Positions 55,857 to 64,000 of a stretch of 64,000 nt of DNA are shown piece by piece. Origin of the DNA: Shouchella sp047238345 (GTDB taxonomy: Bacteria > Bacillota > Bacilli > Bacillales > Bacillaceae_D); contig NZ_JBDFMQ010000001.1 of NCBI RefSeq assembly GCF_047238345.1, forward strand, positions 2,976,001 through 3,040,000, read 5' to 3'. Every line of letters begins with the position of its first letter. Position 1 is the first letter of the stretch. A program made the position numbers and the translations under genes. The notes beneath the pieces were generated by a model, which saw only the letters and a program-made list of their open reading frames with translations, made no database searches and was not told the DNA's origin.

Positions 55857-56435
55857 TTATTCAAACGATTTGAATTGCTTTTCCATATCGACTTCTTCTT
55901 TATCTAAAGCTTTCCCATTTGGTTTCCCGAATGGTAGCTGCGCTTTTAAATCCCATGTAGATGGAATGGTCCATTTGTCTTTTTCGGATTCAGTGGTCCA
56001 TGCCTCGTAATGTGTTAAATTCCCACCAAATCCTTCTACCTGTAGTGCGTTCCAAACCGTAAACTGGAGCATGCCAGACGATTGATTTGACCAAGTTGGA
56101 AAATATTCAAGGTATTTTGGGTTCTTTCTTTGTGCTTCTGAAATAGCTGCGTAATCTTCAAAAAAGAGAACAGTGCCGTATCCTTTTTCATAATGATGTA
56201 GCTGTTCACGTTCTTCCTCACTAATGGTCTTCAATTGTTTCACATGCGCCCAAAATTGCTCGTGCCGCTCACCTGTGATAAGCCATACTCTACTTGACTG
56301 AGAATTAAACGGTGTTGGTACATACTTAATCGCATGTTCAATCACTTCAATAATACGTTCTTTTGACACAACAGCTTCAGCAGAAAGATCCACATACGCC
56401 TGTCGATTTTGAATCGCTTCAAAAAAAGTTGTCAT
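55857..56435 (-). CDS. Nitroreductase family protein
   Basis: 192-aa FMN-dependent nitroreductase-fold protein. Segments FFEAIQNRQAYVDLS, IKYVPTPFNSQSSRVWLI and NALQVEGFGGNLTHY and the terminal QLPFGKPNGKA match the oxygen-insensitive nitroreductase family (HBN/YodC-like). It lacks the common RRS start (has NRQAYVD), as in the subgroup of fungal Frm2-like enzymes. Substrate unknown. Single gene. Confidence 0.87.
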   Translation of the reverse strand: MTTFFEAIQNRQAYVDLSAEAVVSKERIIEVIEHAIKYVPTPFNSQSSRVWLITGERHEQFWAHVKQLKTISEEEREQLHHYEKGYGTVLFFEDYAAISEAQRKNPKYLEYFPTWSNQSSGMLQFTVWNALQVEGFGGNLTHYEAWTTESEKDKWTIPSTWDLKAQLPFGKPNGKALDKEEVDMEKQFKSFE

Positions 56436-56513
56436 AGCACTTCCCCTTTCAATCTGTACTTCTAATCACTTAGTTTACAGAGCGTATTTAGAGATCTCAA
56501 GAAAACTGCCTTC

Positions 56514-57350
56514 TTATTCATGTGTAAATTTTATGAACATCTCCGATGGATCTTGTATTGTAAACGATGTCTCGTCCTCTTTAACTAAAACGGCTCTAAC
56601 AGTTGGCGCTGACCGTAAAGCATGAAACTCTTTACTATCAAGCATTCTTACCGTATACCGACTCATTCCAACAAATGGTTCTGGCGCGGTGATTTTATTT
56701 CTTACCCACGTGTTAAACCCAAAATGGTGATGATAGCCTGTCCCAGACATAAAGAGTGCCTGCTGGCCAAAATGCGTCATTGTATTAAATTGGAGTACGT
56801 CTTTATAAAATTGTTCCGTTTCCGTTAAATCCTTTACATGCATATGAACATGACCCATTGTTAACCCATTCGGTATACCGTTCCACTCTCCAGCTAGATC
56901 AAGGAGACTTTGTACATTTAGTGGAATCGTATCCATCCGAATAGAACCGTCCTCCGAGTACGTCCAACTGTTTCGGGGTCGGTCGCAATAAAGTTCAATC
57001 CCATTTCCATCTGGATCATCTAAATAAATGGCTTCACTCACTAAATGGTCGGCACCACCTATATCGATTTGTTTCTTTTGTAAGTGGAGAAGTTGTGTTC
57101 CAAGCGAAGCACGATCGGGATACAATAAAGCAAAATGATACAGACCTACATAAAGTTGACCAGGATTCTTTTTCGCATCACGGTTTTCATTTAGAATTAA
57201 AAGACTGCTTCCTTCGTTTACAAAAAGTTCAGCCCTTTGTCCTTCCACCTTTACTTCTTTAATCCCTATTATGTCACGGTAAAAATTCAATGACTCATCC
57301 AAGTTTGTTACAGTTAACTCCACTTCACCTAAGATCATCCGTTCATACAT
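56514..57350 (-). CDS. catE: VOC family protein, catechol-2,3-dioxygenase-like (CatE)
   Basis: 278-aa two-domain vicinal oxygen chelate protein. Domain 1 runs from LGEVELTVTNLDESLNFYRDIIG with FALLYPDRASL, domain 2 from MGHVHMHVKDLTETEQFYKDVL with MSGTGYHHHFGFN. Possible metal ligands: His in HFALL or GHVHMH and Glu in GNGIELYCD. Resembles B. subtilis CatE, which detoxifies catechol and is controlled by the MarR-type CatR/YodB system. Divergent from an HxlR regulator, which suggests quinone or aldehyde stress control. Confidence 0.82.
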   Translation of the reverse strand: MYERMILGEVELTVTNLDESLNFYRDIIGIKEVKVEGQRAELFVNEGSSLLILNENRDAKKNPGQLYVGLYHFALLYPDRASLGTQLLHLQKKQIDIGGADHLVSEAIYLDDPDGNGIELYCDRPRNSWTYSEDGSIRMDTIPLNVQSLLDLAGEWNGIPNGLTMGHVHMHVKDLTETEQFYKDVLQFNTMTHFGQQALFMSGTGYHHHFGFNTWVRNKITAPEPFVGMSRYTVRMLDSKEFHALRSAPTVRAVLVKEDETSFTIQDPSEMFIKFTHE

Positions 57351-57417
57351 TACGATAGACGCCTCCTTATTTTATAGAATACAACGTTAAGAAAATTGTA
57401 TACGGTCAATTTAATTA

Positions 57418-57463
57418 TTGGAAGTACGCACTTATTTGTACTATAGTATATAAAAAGATACTA
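57418..57463 (+). promoter_or_regulatory. Promoter and inverted-repeat operator of hxlR
   Basis: -35 TTGGAA (57418-57423), 18-nt spacer, -10 TATAGT (57442-57447). Overlapping it, TAGTAT (57444-57449), 8 nt, ATACTA (57458-57463) form an inverted repeat like known YodB/HxlR operators, suggesting autoregulation and control of divergent catE. Confidence 0.6.
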
Positions 57464-57480
57464 AATATGAGGTGGATGAT

Positions 57481-57822
57481 ATGGAGAATTCCTGTCAAGT
57501 AGATACGGCTCTTGAAATTTTAGTCGGCAAGTGGAAGCATAAAATCTTGTTTCAGTTGTTACACGAAGATGTAATGCGCTTTAATGAGTTAAAACGCGCA
57601 ATTCCTGGTATTACACAAAAAATGCTCACATCGCAACTACGTGAACTCGAACAAAACGACATTATTCAACGTGAAGTTTATCCACAAATCCCACCAAAAG
57701 TTGAATACTCGATGACGCCTTACGGTGAAAGTTTAAAACCGATTCTAGATGCAATGCATAGTTGGGGCTCTAACCATATTAAACATTTGGACCTCATGTT
57801 CCCGAAGACGAAAGAGCAATAA
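57481..57822 (+). CDS. HxlR family winged-helix transcriptional regulator
   Basis: 113-aa HxlR/MarR-like regulator. Sequence CQVDTALEILVGKWKHKILFQLLHEDVMRFNELKRAIPGITQKMLTSQLRELEQNDII is the full family HTH, with the redox-sensitive Cys (residue 5, near the start) as in YodB and CatR. So it may sense quinones or aldehydes via thiol modification. ATG at 57481 follows GAGGTG by 6 nt. Divergent neighbour catE is the likely target. Confidence 0.93.
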   Translation: MENSCQVDTALEILVGKWKHKILFQLLHEDVMRFNELKRAIPGITQKMLTSQLRELEQNDIIQREVYPQIPPKVEYSMTPYGESLKPILDAMHSWGSNHIKHLDLMFPKTKEQ

Positions 57823-57842
57823 TAGAGGCCGATGAATAAAAG

Positions 57843-57876
57843 AAGACGATTGATCCTATTGGACCAATCGTCTTTT
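57843..57876 (+). terminator. Terminator of hxlR
   Basis: AAGACGATTG.TCC / GGA.CAATCGTCTT stem with a 4-nt loop, followed by TT-rich sequence. Confidence 0.82.
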
Positions 57877-57901
57877 CAATATGTTCATCTACATCTCGTA
57901 A

Positions 57902-58258
57902 TTATGATTTCGTTACTTTCAGAACCCACCAAATCAGTAAAAACTGTAAGGGCAATCTTAACCATAAAGCATAAGCAGGTAAACTAAACTGTTCTGGCAC
58001 CAATGCCATATAGAGATTTACTGGAAAAACGAGGATCAAAAAGATCGCTGTCCATATACCGGCTCTTGAACGAGTCGGCTTATACACAAGTAAGACGGCA
58101 AGTGCCATCTCAACAATCCCAGAAGCATAAACAATAAACGGGCGAAACGGAACCCATTCAGGCATCGCTTCAATGAAAAATGAATCAATTACAAAATGAC
58201 CGATACCTGCCATAAAAAACAATAGGGCAAATACATACAGTCCAATAACTCGTAACAT
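57902..58258 (-). CDS. DoxX-like small membrane protein
   Basis: 118-aa protein with four helices. The MAGIGHFVIDSFFIEAMPEWVPF region and the GIVEMALAVLLV segment match the DoxX/DoxD-like family. ATG at 58258 has AGGAG 9 nt upstream; the TTG at 58264 is too close. Last gene of the oppA-ldcA-ykfC-oppF-capA operon, 12 nt after capA. Role unclear. Confidence 0.8.
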   Translation of the reverse strand: MLRVIGLYVFALLFFMAGIGHFVIDSFFIEAMPEWVPFRPFIVYASGIVEMALAVLLVYKPTRSRAGIWTAIFLILVFPVNLYMALVPEQFSLPAYALWLRLPLQFLLIWWVLKVTKS

Positions 58259-58270
58259 AGCCAATTACTC

Positions 58271-59428
58271 CTATTCTGTCATGACGTCTAACTCTGGTAG
58301 CCATTGGCTCATATGCGCTTCAACATCTGCAAGATGCGTATCAACATCTGGTAACTCACTGTCCGTTAGGTCTTTCATAGGTGTCACACGATAATGGCGA
58401 TCCCCTTCTTCAAATTGAACATAAGTAGGAAGAAGCGCAGGATTTACAGCTCTTGCTTTTTCACCTTCAACCATTTCTAATTCAAAATGAAAGATGCCTC
58501 CCACACGTCTTGGGTGGTCATATTGACCAGACAAAAAATTCCCAAGTGAATAGACAACAAGCATATCGTGCTCATGCTTTCTTTCAATCCATTCAACAGG
58601 TTGAAGAACGTGTGGATGATGGCCTAATACCGCTGTTGCTCCATTGTCCGCAGCAATTTGTACCCAATCCCGTTGTTGTTGATTAGGATAGTCTACATAC
58701 TCATCTCCTGCATGTAAAGCAACAAGAACTGCATCGGCCTTCTCGCTAGCCTCTGATATTTGGGTTTCCATAAGAGCAGGATCTGCAAGATTAACAAGAT
58801 AGTCCCTTCCATCTGGAACAGGAATCCCATTTGTACCATATGTATAGCTTAAGACAGCAATCGAGATGCCTCCACTTTCAATAATTCGTAACTCGTTTGC
58901 ATCTTCTTTATCTCGGAATGATCCTGTGTAAACCATATCTAATTCATCCCAATATTGAAGCGCATTCATAATAGACTGGGGCCCACGGTCTAACGTGTGA
59001 TTATTTGCTAACGTAACAACATCAACACCTGCTTCTTTTAATGCATCACCAACTTCAAATGGAGAATTAAAAGCAGGATATCCAGATAAACCGATTTCTT
59101 CCCCACCAATCATCGTTTCTTGATTCGCAATGGTTACGTCTGCCTCTTGTAAATAAGGAGCGACGTCTTCTAACATCGGAGTAAAATCAAAGCCATTTTC
59201 TATTCTAGCATCGTCATAAACACGATCATGGATTAATATATCGCCTACTGCACGTATTGTTGTTGTTTGATAAAAACGATTCGCTTGTGCCGTTCGCTCC
59301 ATCTCCTCAACATGCTCCATTTTCCCTAAAGGTGTTATTTCCATTGAAGTCGCTTCTACTTCTGTATCGCAACCGGTCATAAAAAAAAGGAAAGCGATAA
59401 AACCAAAAGCAGGAGTGGTTCGCTTCAT
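58271..59428 (-). CDS. CapA family protein (poly-gamma-glutamate/capsule synthesis type) lipoprotein
   Basis: 385-aa secreted lipoprotein (lipobox MTGC) with the PGA_cap metallophosphatase-like domain. Motifs: RAVGDILIHDRVY, ANQETMIGG, LANNHTLDRG and VLGHHPHVLQPVEW, all metal-binding signatures of CapA/PgsA. Capsule or poly-gamma-glutamate synthesis genes are not adjacent; it sits 20 nt after oppF in a murein-peptide operon, so it may act on wall-derived glutamyl peptides, which is inference. Confidence 0.87.
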   Translation of the reverse strand: MKRTTPAFGFIAFLFFMTGCDTEVEATSMEITPLGKMEHVEEMERTAQANRFYQTTTIRAVGDILIHDRVYDDARIENGFDFTPMLEDVAPYLQEADVTIANQETMIGGEEIGLSGYPAFNSPFEVGDALKEAGVDVVTLANNHTLDRGPQSIMNALQYWDELDMVYTGSFRDKEDANELRIIESGGISIAVLSYTYGTNGIPVPDGRDYLVNLADPALMETQISEASEKADAVLVALHAGDEYVDYPNQQQRDWVQIAADNGATAVLGHHPHVLQPVEWIERKHEHDMLVVYSLGNFLSGQYDHPRRVGGIFHFELEMVEGEKARAVNPALLPTYVQFEEGDRHYRVTPMKDLTDSELPDVDTHLADVEAHMSQWLPELDVMTE

Positions 59429-59448
59429 TCACGTTACCCCTTCCAACA

Positions 59449-60456
59449 CTATTCTCTAGTCATCGCTACTTCATCATGGTCCCAGTTAGACTTCTCATCG
59501 TACAAGTGACATGCGGCATAATGACCAGGTTCATACTCCTTCATTTCTGGTACCATCATAGCACATTTTTCCATTGCTTTGGGACATCTTGTCCGAAACA
59601 CACATCCGCTAGGTGGTGAAATAGGACTAGGAATTTCTCCTTTTAATAGAATTGGTTTACGTTTATCTTCAAGATCAGGGTCTGGAATGGGGATCGCCGA
59701 TAATAACGCTTCCGTATAGGGATGCAGTGGCTTTTTATAAAGTTGTTCACTTGTTGTTAATTCAACTAATTTCCCTAAATACATGACTCCAATTCGATCA
59801 CTAATATGACGTACCATCGAAAGGTCATGAGCAATGAATAAAAACGTTAATCCATGCTCCCGCTGAAGTTTTTGCAGCAAATTTACTACTTGCGCTTGAA
59901 TCGATACATCCAAAGCCGAAATTGGCTCGTCCGCTACAATAAACTCTGGCTGTAATGCAAGTGCCCGAGCAATTCCAATACGTTGACGCTGTCCCCCACT
60001 AAACTCATGGGGATACCGATTGGCATGTTCTTTGCTTAAACCTACTGTTTCTAACAGCTCCCATACCCGTTCCTTTCTTTCCTTTCCTCTTAAGTGCCGA
60101 TGAACATCTAAACCCTCGGCAATGATATCCATCACCATTGACCGGGGATTTAACGAGGCATATGGATCTTGAAAAATCATTTGCATGCTTCGGTCAAGTT
60201 CTTTCTTCTGCTGGGCATTTGCCTGATGAACAATTTGATCCTTAAAAGTAATGAATCCTTCAGTTGGTTCATAGAGCCTTAGTATTGTCCGTCCTAATGT
60301 CGACTTTCCACATCCCGATTCACCAACCAAGCCAAACATCTCACCTTTTTTTATTGAGAATGAGACACCGTCCACTGCCTTAAGCGTTTGATTTTTTCGA
60401 ATGTAAAAATGCTTCTTTACATCTTTTAACTCTACCATCATCTCTTCTGTTTTCAT
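59449..60456 (-). CDS. Oligopeptide ABC transporter ATP-binding protein OppF-type (YkfD-like)
   Basis: 335-aa ATPase of a peptide importer. Walker A GESGCGKSTLGR, signature FSGGQRQRIGIARAL and Walker B FIVADEPISALD are clear, and the C-terminal oligo_HPY domain carries the CVFRTRCPKAMEKC cysteine cluster. Start chosen at the ATG at 60456, which overlaps the NlpC/P60 stop (ATGA); a further upstream ATG exists at 60474. In B. subtilis ykfD holds the same place after ykfC. Permease genes and an OppD partner are not in this window. Confidence 0.9.
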   Translation of the reverse strand: MKTEEMMVELKDVKKHFYIRKNQTLKAVDGVSFSIKKGEMFGLVGESGCGKSTLGRTILRLYEPTEGFITFKDQIVHQANAQQKKELDRSMQMIFQDPYASLNPRSMVMDIIAEGLDVHRHLRGKERKERVWELLETVGLSKEHANRYPHEFSGGQRQRIGIARALALQPEFIVADEPISALDVSIQAQVVNLLQKLQREHGLTFLFIAHDLSMVRHISDRIGVMYLGKLVELTTSEQLYKKPLHPYTEALLSAIPIPDPDLEDKRKPILLKGEIPSPISPPSGCVFRTRCPKAMEKCAMMVPEMKEYEPGHYAACHLYDEKSNWDHDEVAMTRE

Positions 60457-61370
60457 GACGCATTCATCTCCCATAATGAGGAACTGCTATATCTTCTAAC
60501 GCCACATAATTCTTTTTCATAAATCGTCCCGCTTAGCGCAATCTCTTCAACATTTTTTCCTGTTTTAGGTGCGTGTATGATCTTTCCATTTCCAGCGTAC
60601 ATCGCTACGTGATGGACGCTACCTGCCCCTTCGTCATAAGCGAAATAAAGCAAATCCCCCTGCTCCATATCCGTCTCATTCACCGTGATTCCTGTTTGAA
60701 ATTGATTCGATGCATCTCTTGGGATAATGATGCCGCTACTTTTATACATTCGATAAACAAAACCGGAACAATCAAACCCAAAACCGCTCATCCCTGCCCA
60801 TAGGTAAGGGAGACCGAGAAATCGCCTTGCATTTGTTAAAAAGGTCGTTCCATCCTTTTCAAAAAGCTGAAACGAAGCCTCCTCTCTCTTCAAATACCCT
60901 TCTCCAAGCGGCGTGCGAACACGAATCCAGTCATCTTCAGCGGTTGTTACTTCAAATGTTGTTCCAAAGCTAAGATGGAGCCAACGCTGTTTTTGAATCG
61001 TATAAAGCCAAGCGGTTTGACTCGTAATATACACATTTTTTTGCTCATTGTTTTCATAGTTTAAGACAGTAAGCTGTCTACTTGGCACCCAACCTGGGTA
61101 TCCGCTTGCATGCTTCACTGTCGGTTGATCAGGAATTACAATTTCGGACCACCCGTTTTCTTCATTTAAAACTTCGACTCGATCGTTAAATAAAAGTTGT
61201 GTCTGTGCGAGATTGTCTGTGCACAGCTGAAGACGGTCTTCATATGACATAGTAGCTAAATACACATCTATTCGATAAGGCTCTTCTGTAATCAGTTGAT
61301 CAATTGGTCGTGGGGATGTGTTTGTCGTCCAGACTGTTGATATCGGAACACTTACGCGCTTTTCTATCAT
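60453..61370 (-). CDS. ykfC: NlpC/P60 gamma-D-glutamyl-L-diamino acid endopeptidase (YkfC-like)
   Basis: 305-aa cysteine peptidase with two SH3-like domains (about residues 1-180) and a C-terminal NlpC/P60 domain. Catalytic Cys lies in SGFGFDCSGFVYRMY, His in HHVAMYAGNGKIIHAP. The B. subtilis and B. cereus YkfC enzymes cut L-Ala-gamma-D-Glu from meso-DAP peptides. No signal peptide is evident, so it should act on imported muropeptides in the cytoplasm. ATG at 61370 has GGAG upstream; the frame extends to 61397. Confidence 0.9.
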   Translation of the reverse strand: MIEKRVSVPISTVWTTNTSPRPIDQLITEEPYRIDVYLATMSYEDRLQLCTDNLAQTQLLFNDRVEVLNEENGWSEIVIPDQPTVKHASGYPGWVPSRQLTVLNYENNEQKNVYITSQTAWLYTIQKQRWLHLSFGTTFEVTTAEDDWIRVRTPLGEGYLKREEASFQLFEKDGTTFLTNARRFLGLPYLWAGMSGFGFDCSGFVYRMYKSSGIIIPRDASNQFQTGITVNETDMEQGDLLYFAYDEGAGSVHHVAMYAGNGKIIHAPKTGKNVEEIALSGTIYEKELCGVRRYSSSSLWEMNAS

Positions 61371-61374
61371 GTTC

Positions 61375-62301
61375 TCACTCCCTCGTTCCCGCTTCAATTG
61401 TTAACGTTTTTTTGTGTGTATCAAGAGTTGCTAAAGCCCCGTAAGGTACAGAATAAACCGGCATGCAATGACCGATTGGAAATCCTCTTATGCACGGTTT
61501 TCCGCTTCGATTTAAATAGTGATCGAATACATCTTCTAAACGAAGAGACCGATGTCGCTTTTTCGGTGTACATTGATTAAAATCACCGATTACAAAACCA
61601 ATTGCATCATCAAGTATACCTGCGAGTCTTAGCTGATTTAACATGCGATCAATCCGGTACGGCTCCTCTTCAATTTCTTCAAGAAACAAAAGAGCACCTT
61701 TCGCATTTATTTCGTAAGGGCTCCCAATTAAACTGGATAACAACGTAAGATTGCCTCCAATAAGAGGTCCTTTCACGTAGCCACCTTGCAGACTCGTTAC
61801 TGGTTGATCTTGTTCCTCCAACGTAAGAGCTGTAGGGGACATAACTTGTTTTAATCCTGCCATTGTTAAGGGGTCAACTTCATTTGCTAAATCAGAGCTC
61901 ATCATCGGTCCGTGAAAGGTTACGAGTCCTGTCTGCTGGTAAATCGCCGTATGCAGACACGTGATGTCGCTATAGCCCCAAAAGATTTTTGGGTTTTCCT
62001 TAATAATGTCGTAACAAATTTGGTCGACTATTCGTGGCGTTCCGTAGCCACCGCACGCGCAAAAAATTCCTTTCACCTCATCATTTAAAAACATATCTTC
62101 TAACGCCTTAACACGTTGGGAATCTTCTGCACTTAAATACCCAAAACCATCTGTTAAATGTTCAGATAGGAGTACTTGTAACCCCATCTCTTCATAAATT
62201 TTCATAGCCTTCTCAATATTTGCTTGAAGCGGTTTACTAGCTGGCGCGATTACTCCAATTGTATCGCCTTTTTGTAATGCCTTAGGATAAATGGTCTTCA
62301 T
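61375..62301 (-). CDS. ldcA: LD-carboxypeptidase LdcA (YkfA-like)
   Basis: 308-aa serine peptidase (S66 family) that removes D-Ala from the tetrapeptide L-Ala-gamma-D-Glu-mDAP-D-Ala. Catalytic Ser in WGYSDITCLHTA, Glu in LEEIEEEPYRIDRMLNQL, His in FPIGHC. It does not need a signal peptide, consistent with a cytoplasmic recycling role. GGAGGG lies 6 nt before the ATG. Directly upstream of the NlpC/P60 gene. Confidence 0.93.
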   Translation of the reverse strand: MKTIYPKALQKGDTIGVIAPASKPLQANIEKAMKIYEEMGLQVLLSEHLTDGFGYLSAEDSQRVKALEDMFLNDEVKGIFCACGGYGTPRIVDQICYDIIKENPKIFWGYSDITCLHTAIYQQTGLVTFHGPMMSSDLANEVDPLTMAGLKQVMSPTALTLEEQDQPVTSLQGGYVKGPLIGGNLTLLSSLIGSPYEINAKGALLFLEEIEEEPYRIDRMLNQLRLAGILDDAIGFVIGDFNQCTPKKRHRSLRLEDVFDHYLNRSGKPCIRGFPIGHCMPVYSVPYGALATLDTHKKTLTIEAGTRE

Positions 62302-62318
62302 GTCACCCTCCAAATGGA

Positions 62319-62345
62319 AAAAGGGAGAGAGCTAGAACTTCTCCC
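62319..62345 (-). terminator. Partial terminator between oppA and ldcA
   Basis: Minus strand: GGGAGA, 11-nt loop, TCTCCC, then TTTTT. It would set a higher level of binding protein than of downstream genes. Confidence 0.6.
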
Positions 62346-62353
62346 CTAATAAT

Positions 62354-63988
62354 TTATTCGTTTAAATCTGCCCACTTTAGCTCTGTATACCCAACTGGGT
62401 GGCGAACAATGCCTGAAACGGCTTCATTTTCCAATACTGGCTGGTTATAAAAATACAGTGGAAAGAACGGCATTTCTTCTAATACTAAAGCTTCCGCTTC
62501 GTGCATAAGTTCAAATCTCCGCTCCTCATCTCCTTCAGCTTTAGAATCAGCAATTAATTGGTCATACTCTTCGTTTGACCATGCTGTTCGATTCATGGAG
62601 CTATCTGTCACAAAGCTTTCTAAAAAGTTAATAGGATCAGCATAGTCTGCCACGAAAGAGGAACGAGACATTTGCATTTCTAACCCACGTTGACGATCTA
62701 AAAATACACTCGCCTCTACTACTTCAAGATCTACATCAACCTCAAGATTTTCGGCGTACATCTGCTGTAAGCTTTCTGCAATCCGCTCATGTTCAGGAGG
62801 TCCAGAACTATACGAAATTGTAATAGACGGAAGCTCATCATACCCTTCTTCTTCCATTCCTTCAGCAAGGAGCTGCTGTGCCTCTTCTACATCGTATGCA
62901 AATAAGTCACCGCCTACCTCTCTAAAATCTTCACCAGAAGGTTCCGGAAATCCATAGGACACAAAGCCATTTGCAACATTTTGATTTTGACGAATCACGC
63001 TATCCACGATCGTTTGTCGGTCAACAGATTTAGCAAATGCTTGACGAATTTTTTTATTTTGAAAAGGTTCTTCTGTCGTTAAGAACCGATAAAAATAGGT
63101 TCCTGCTTGGTCATATAAATCCACTTCTCCACTAGCAATTAACTCTTCCGCCAAATCCGCTGGAGGCGTTGTTGAATGAAGTCCGCCCTGCTCAAATAAA
63201 CTGTAGGCAGTATTTTGATCTTCTACCATGAGCCAAGTCGCTCCATCAAGGGCAACAGAATCCGCATCCCAGTATTCTTCATTACGTGTCATTCGTAGTT
63301 CGGTATTATGATCCCAGCCAGTCAATTCGAATGGTCCATTGCTAATGTACGTATCTGCTTCTTGATGCCATGCATCATTTTCCTCTACAGTGGCTTTATG
63401 AACGGGAAAGAATGAAGGATTGGTTACCAAGTTTAAGAAGTATTGTTGCGGACTATTGAGAACCACTTCTAACGTTTTTTCATCAACAGCCGTCACCATC
63501 ACGTCATCTTCAGAGCCTTCGCCTTCATAAAATTCATTTGCGCCATCAATCAAGTTTGCTAAAAAAGCAGCTGGCGAGCCTGTATCTGGATTAACAAGTC
63601 GTTTCCAGGCATACTCAAAATCTTCAGCTGTCACTGGATCTCCATTCGACCAGTTTGCATTTTCTCGAAGGTAAAACGTGTAGGTTAACCCATCCTCTGA
63701 TACCTCGTACCGCTCTGCCACTGCCTCTTCAGGCTGATGATCTGCATTTAGTCGCATTAATCCTTCCATAATATTATTTAATGGTGCACTCGAAACCGTT
63801 TCGAACGCAATTTGTGGATCTAAGCTAACAGGCTCAGCACCATTATTCACAATAAGTACTTTATCGCCGGTTTCGTTTTCTTCGGTTCCCTCGTTCTCGT
63901 TTGGTTCGTTATCATTTGACGTACCCGTTGTACAAGCACTTAGCATCATCGTGGCTGCAACAGTTCCTAAAAACCATTTCTTTTTCAT
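62354..63988 (-). CDS. Oligopeptide ABC transporter substrate-binding lipoprotein OppA-type
   Basis: 544-aa solute-binding protein (SBP family 5). Lipobox LSAC, followed by an acidic Asn/Glu-rich linker; VIVNNGAEPVSLDPQIAFE and the YTFYLRENANWSNGDPVTAEDF segment are typical of OppA/DppA. It is the first gene of the recycling operon and probably imports muropeptides, since ldcA, ykfC and oppF follow. GGGGGAAAC precedes the ATG; the promoter lies beyond the window edge. Confidence 0.92.
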   Translation of the reverse strand: MKKKWFLGTVAATMMLSACTTGTSNDNEPNENEGTEENETGDKVLIVNNGAEPVSLDPQIAFETVSSAPLNNIMEGLMRLNADHQPEEAVAERYEVSEDGLTYTFYLRENANWSNGDPVTAEDFEYAWKRLVNPDTGSPAAFLANLIDGANEFYEGEGSEDDVMVTAVDEKTLEVVLNSPQQYFLNLVTNPSFFPVHKATVEENDAWHQEADTYISNGPFELTGWDHNTELRMTRNEEYWDADSVALDGATWLMVEDQNTAYSLFEQGGLHSTTPPADLAEELIASGEVDLYDQAGTYFYRFLTTEEPFQNKKIRQAFAKSVDRQTIVDSVIRQNQNVANGFVSYGFPEPSGEDFREVGGDLFAYDVEEAQQLLAEGMEEEGYDELPSITISYSSGPPEHERIAESLQQMYAENLEVDVDLEVVEASVFLDRQRGLEMQMSRSSFVADYADPINFLESFVTDSSMNRTAWSNEEYDQLIADSKAEGDEERRFELMHEAEALVLEEMPFFPLYFYNQPVLENEAVSGIVRHPVGYTELKWADLNE

Positions 63989-64000
63989 TTTGTTTCCCCC

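Overview
The window is chromosomal DNA from a low-GC, endospore-forming member of the Bacillaceae. The evidence is a complete rsbR-S-T-U-V-W-sigB-rsbX stress module, the sporulation gene cmpA next to sprT-like and tex, lipoteichoic acid synthase, and the Bacillus gene order groES / ydiL-ydiK / tatC-tatA / rex / ydiF / tsaD-rimI-tsaB-tsaE-thiL. A complete seven-gene Mrp Na+/H+ antiporter operon and very acidic extracellular domains on several lipoproteins suggest an alkaliphile or halotolerant relative (Alkalihalobacillus/Shouchella-like). The genus is an inference.

Layout. 1-5 kb: start of groES (HrcA-controlled, cut by the window edge), a CPBP membrane protease, YdiK, and a four-gene OpuC-type compatible-solute ABC transporter inserted into the conserved block. 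5-12.5 kb: Tat export, the Rex redox repressor, an ABC-F protein, and the t6A tRNA-modification genes with RimI and ThiL. 12.4-16.3 kb: initiator tRNA, a 47-aa peptide gene, a trans-sulfuration enzyme behind two fluoride channel genes, MgtC and DedA. 16.4-25.2 kb: a complete rRNA operon on the minus strand (16S-tRNA-Ile-tRNA-Ala-23S-5S) and two upstream tRNA clusters, 14 tRNAs in all including the initiator tRNA. Its 3' end carries a duplicated terminator and 5S remnants. A spacer repeat occurs three times.

25.2-37 kb: SprT-like, CmpA and Tex; the full sigma-B partner-switching operon; mazEF with an unusually short antitoxin; a LolA-like lipoprotein, AcpS, rhomboid and YitT. The alanine racemase gene normally found between the lipoprotein gene and mazE is absent. 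37-48.6 kb: LtaS, a VanY-type peptidase, YesL, an MBL-fold hydrolase, a disulfide oxidoreductase-like flavoprotein, a TIM-barrel/Gfo-Idh/TIM-barrel catabolic operon, an SDR and a PRC-barrel protein.

48.6-55.8 kb: mrpABCDEFG, and divergently a free-standing KdpD-type universal-stress protein. Its leader RNA contains a segment that can pair either with a nearby repeat or with the ribosome binding site. 55.9-64 kb: nitroreductase, VOC dioxygenase-like protein with a divergent HxlR regulator, and a murein-peptide uptake and recycling operon (oppA-ldcA-NlpC/P60-oppF) that continues into capA and doxX.

The strongest candidates for new biology are the RHH-less MazE with its own promoter and tandem palindromes, the switch-like leader of the KdpD-type protein, and the rRNA-operon duplications and repeats. 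All coordinates and start choices were read by eye. No database search was run.
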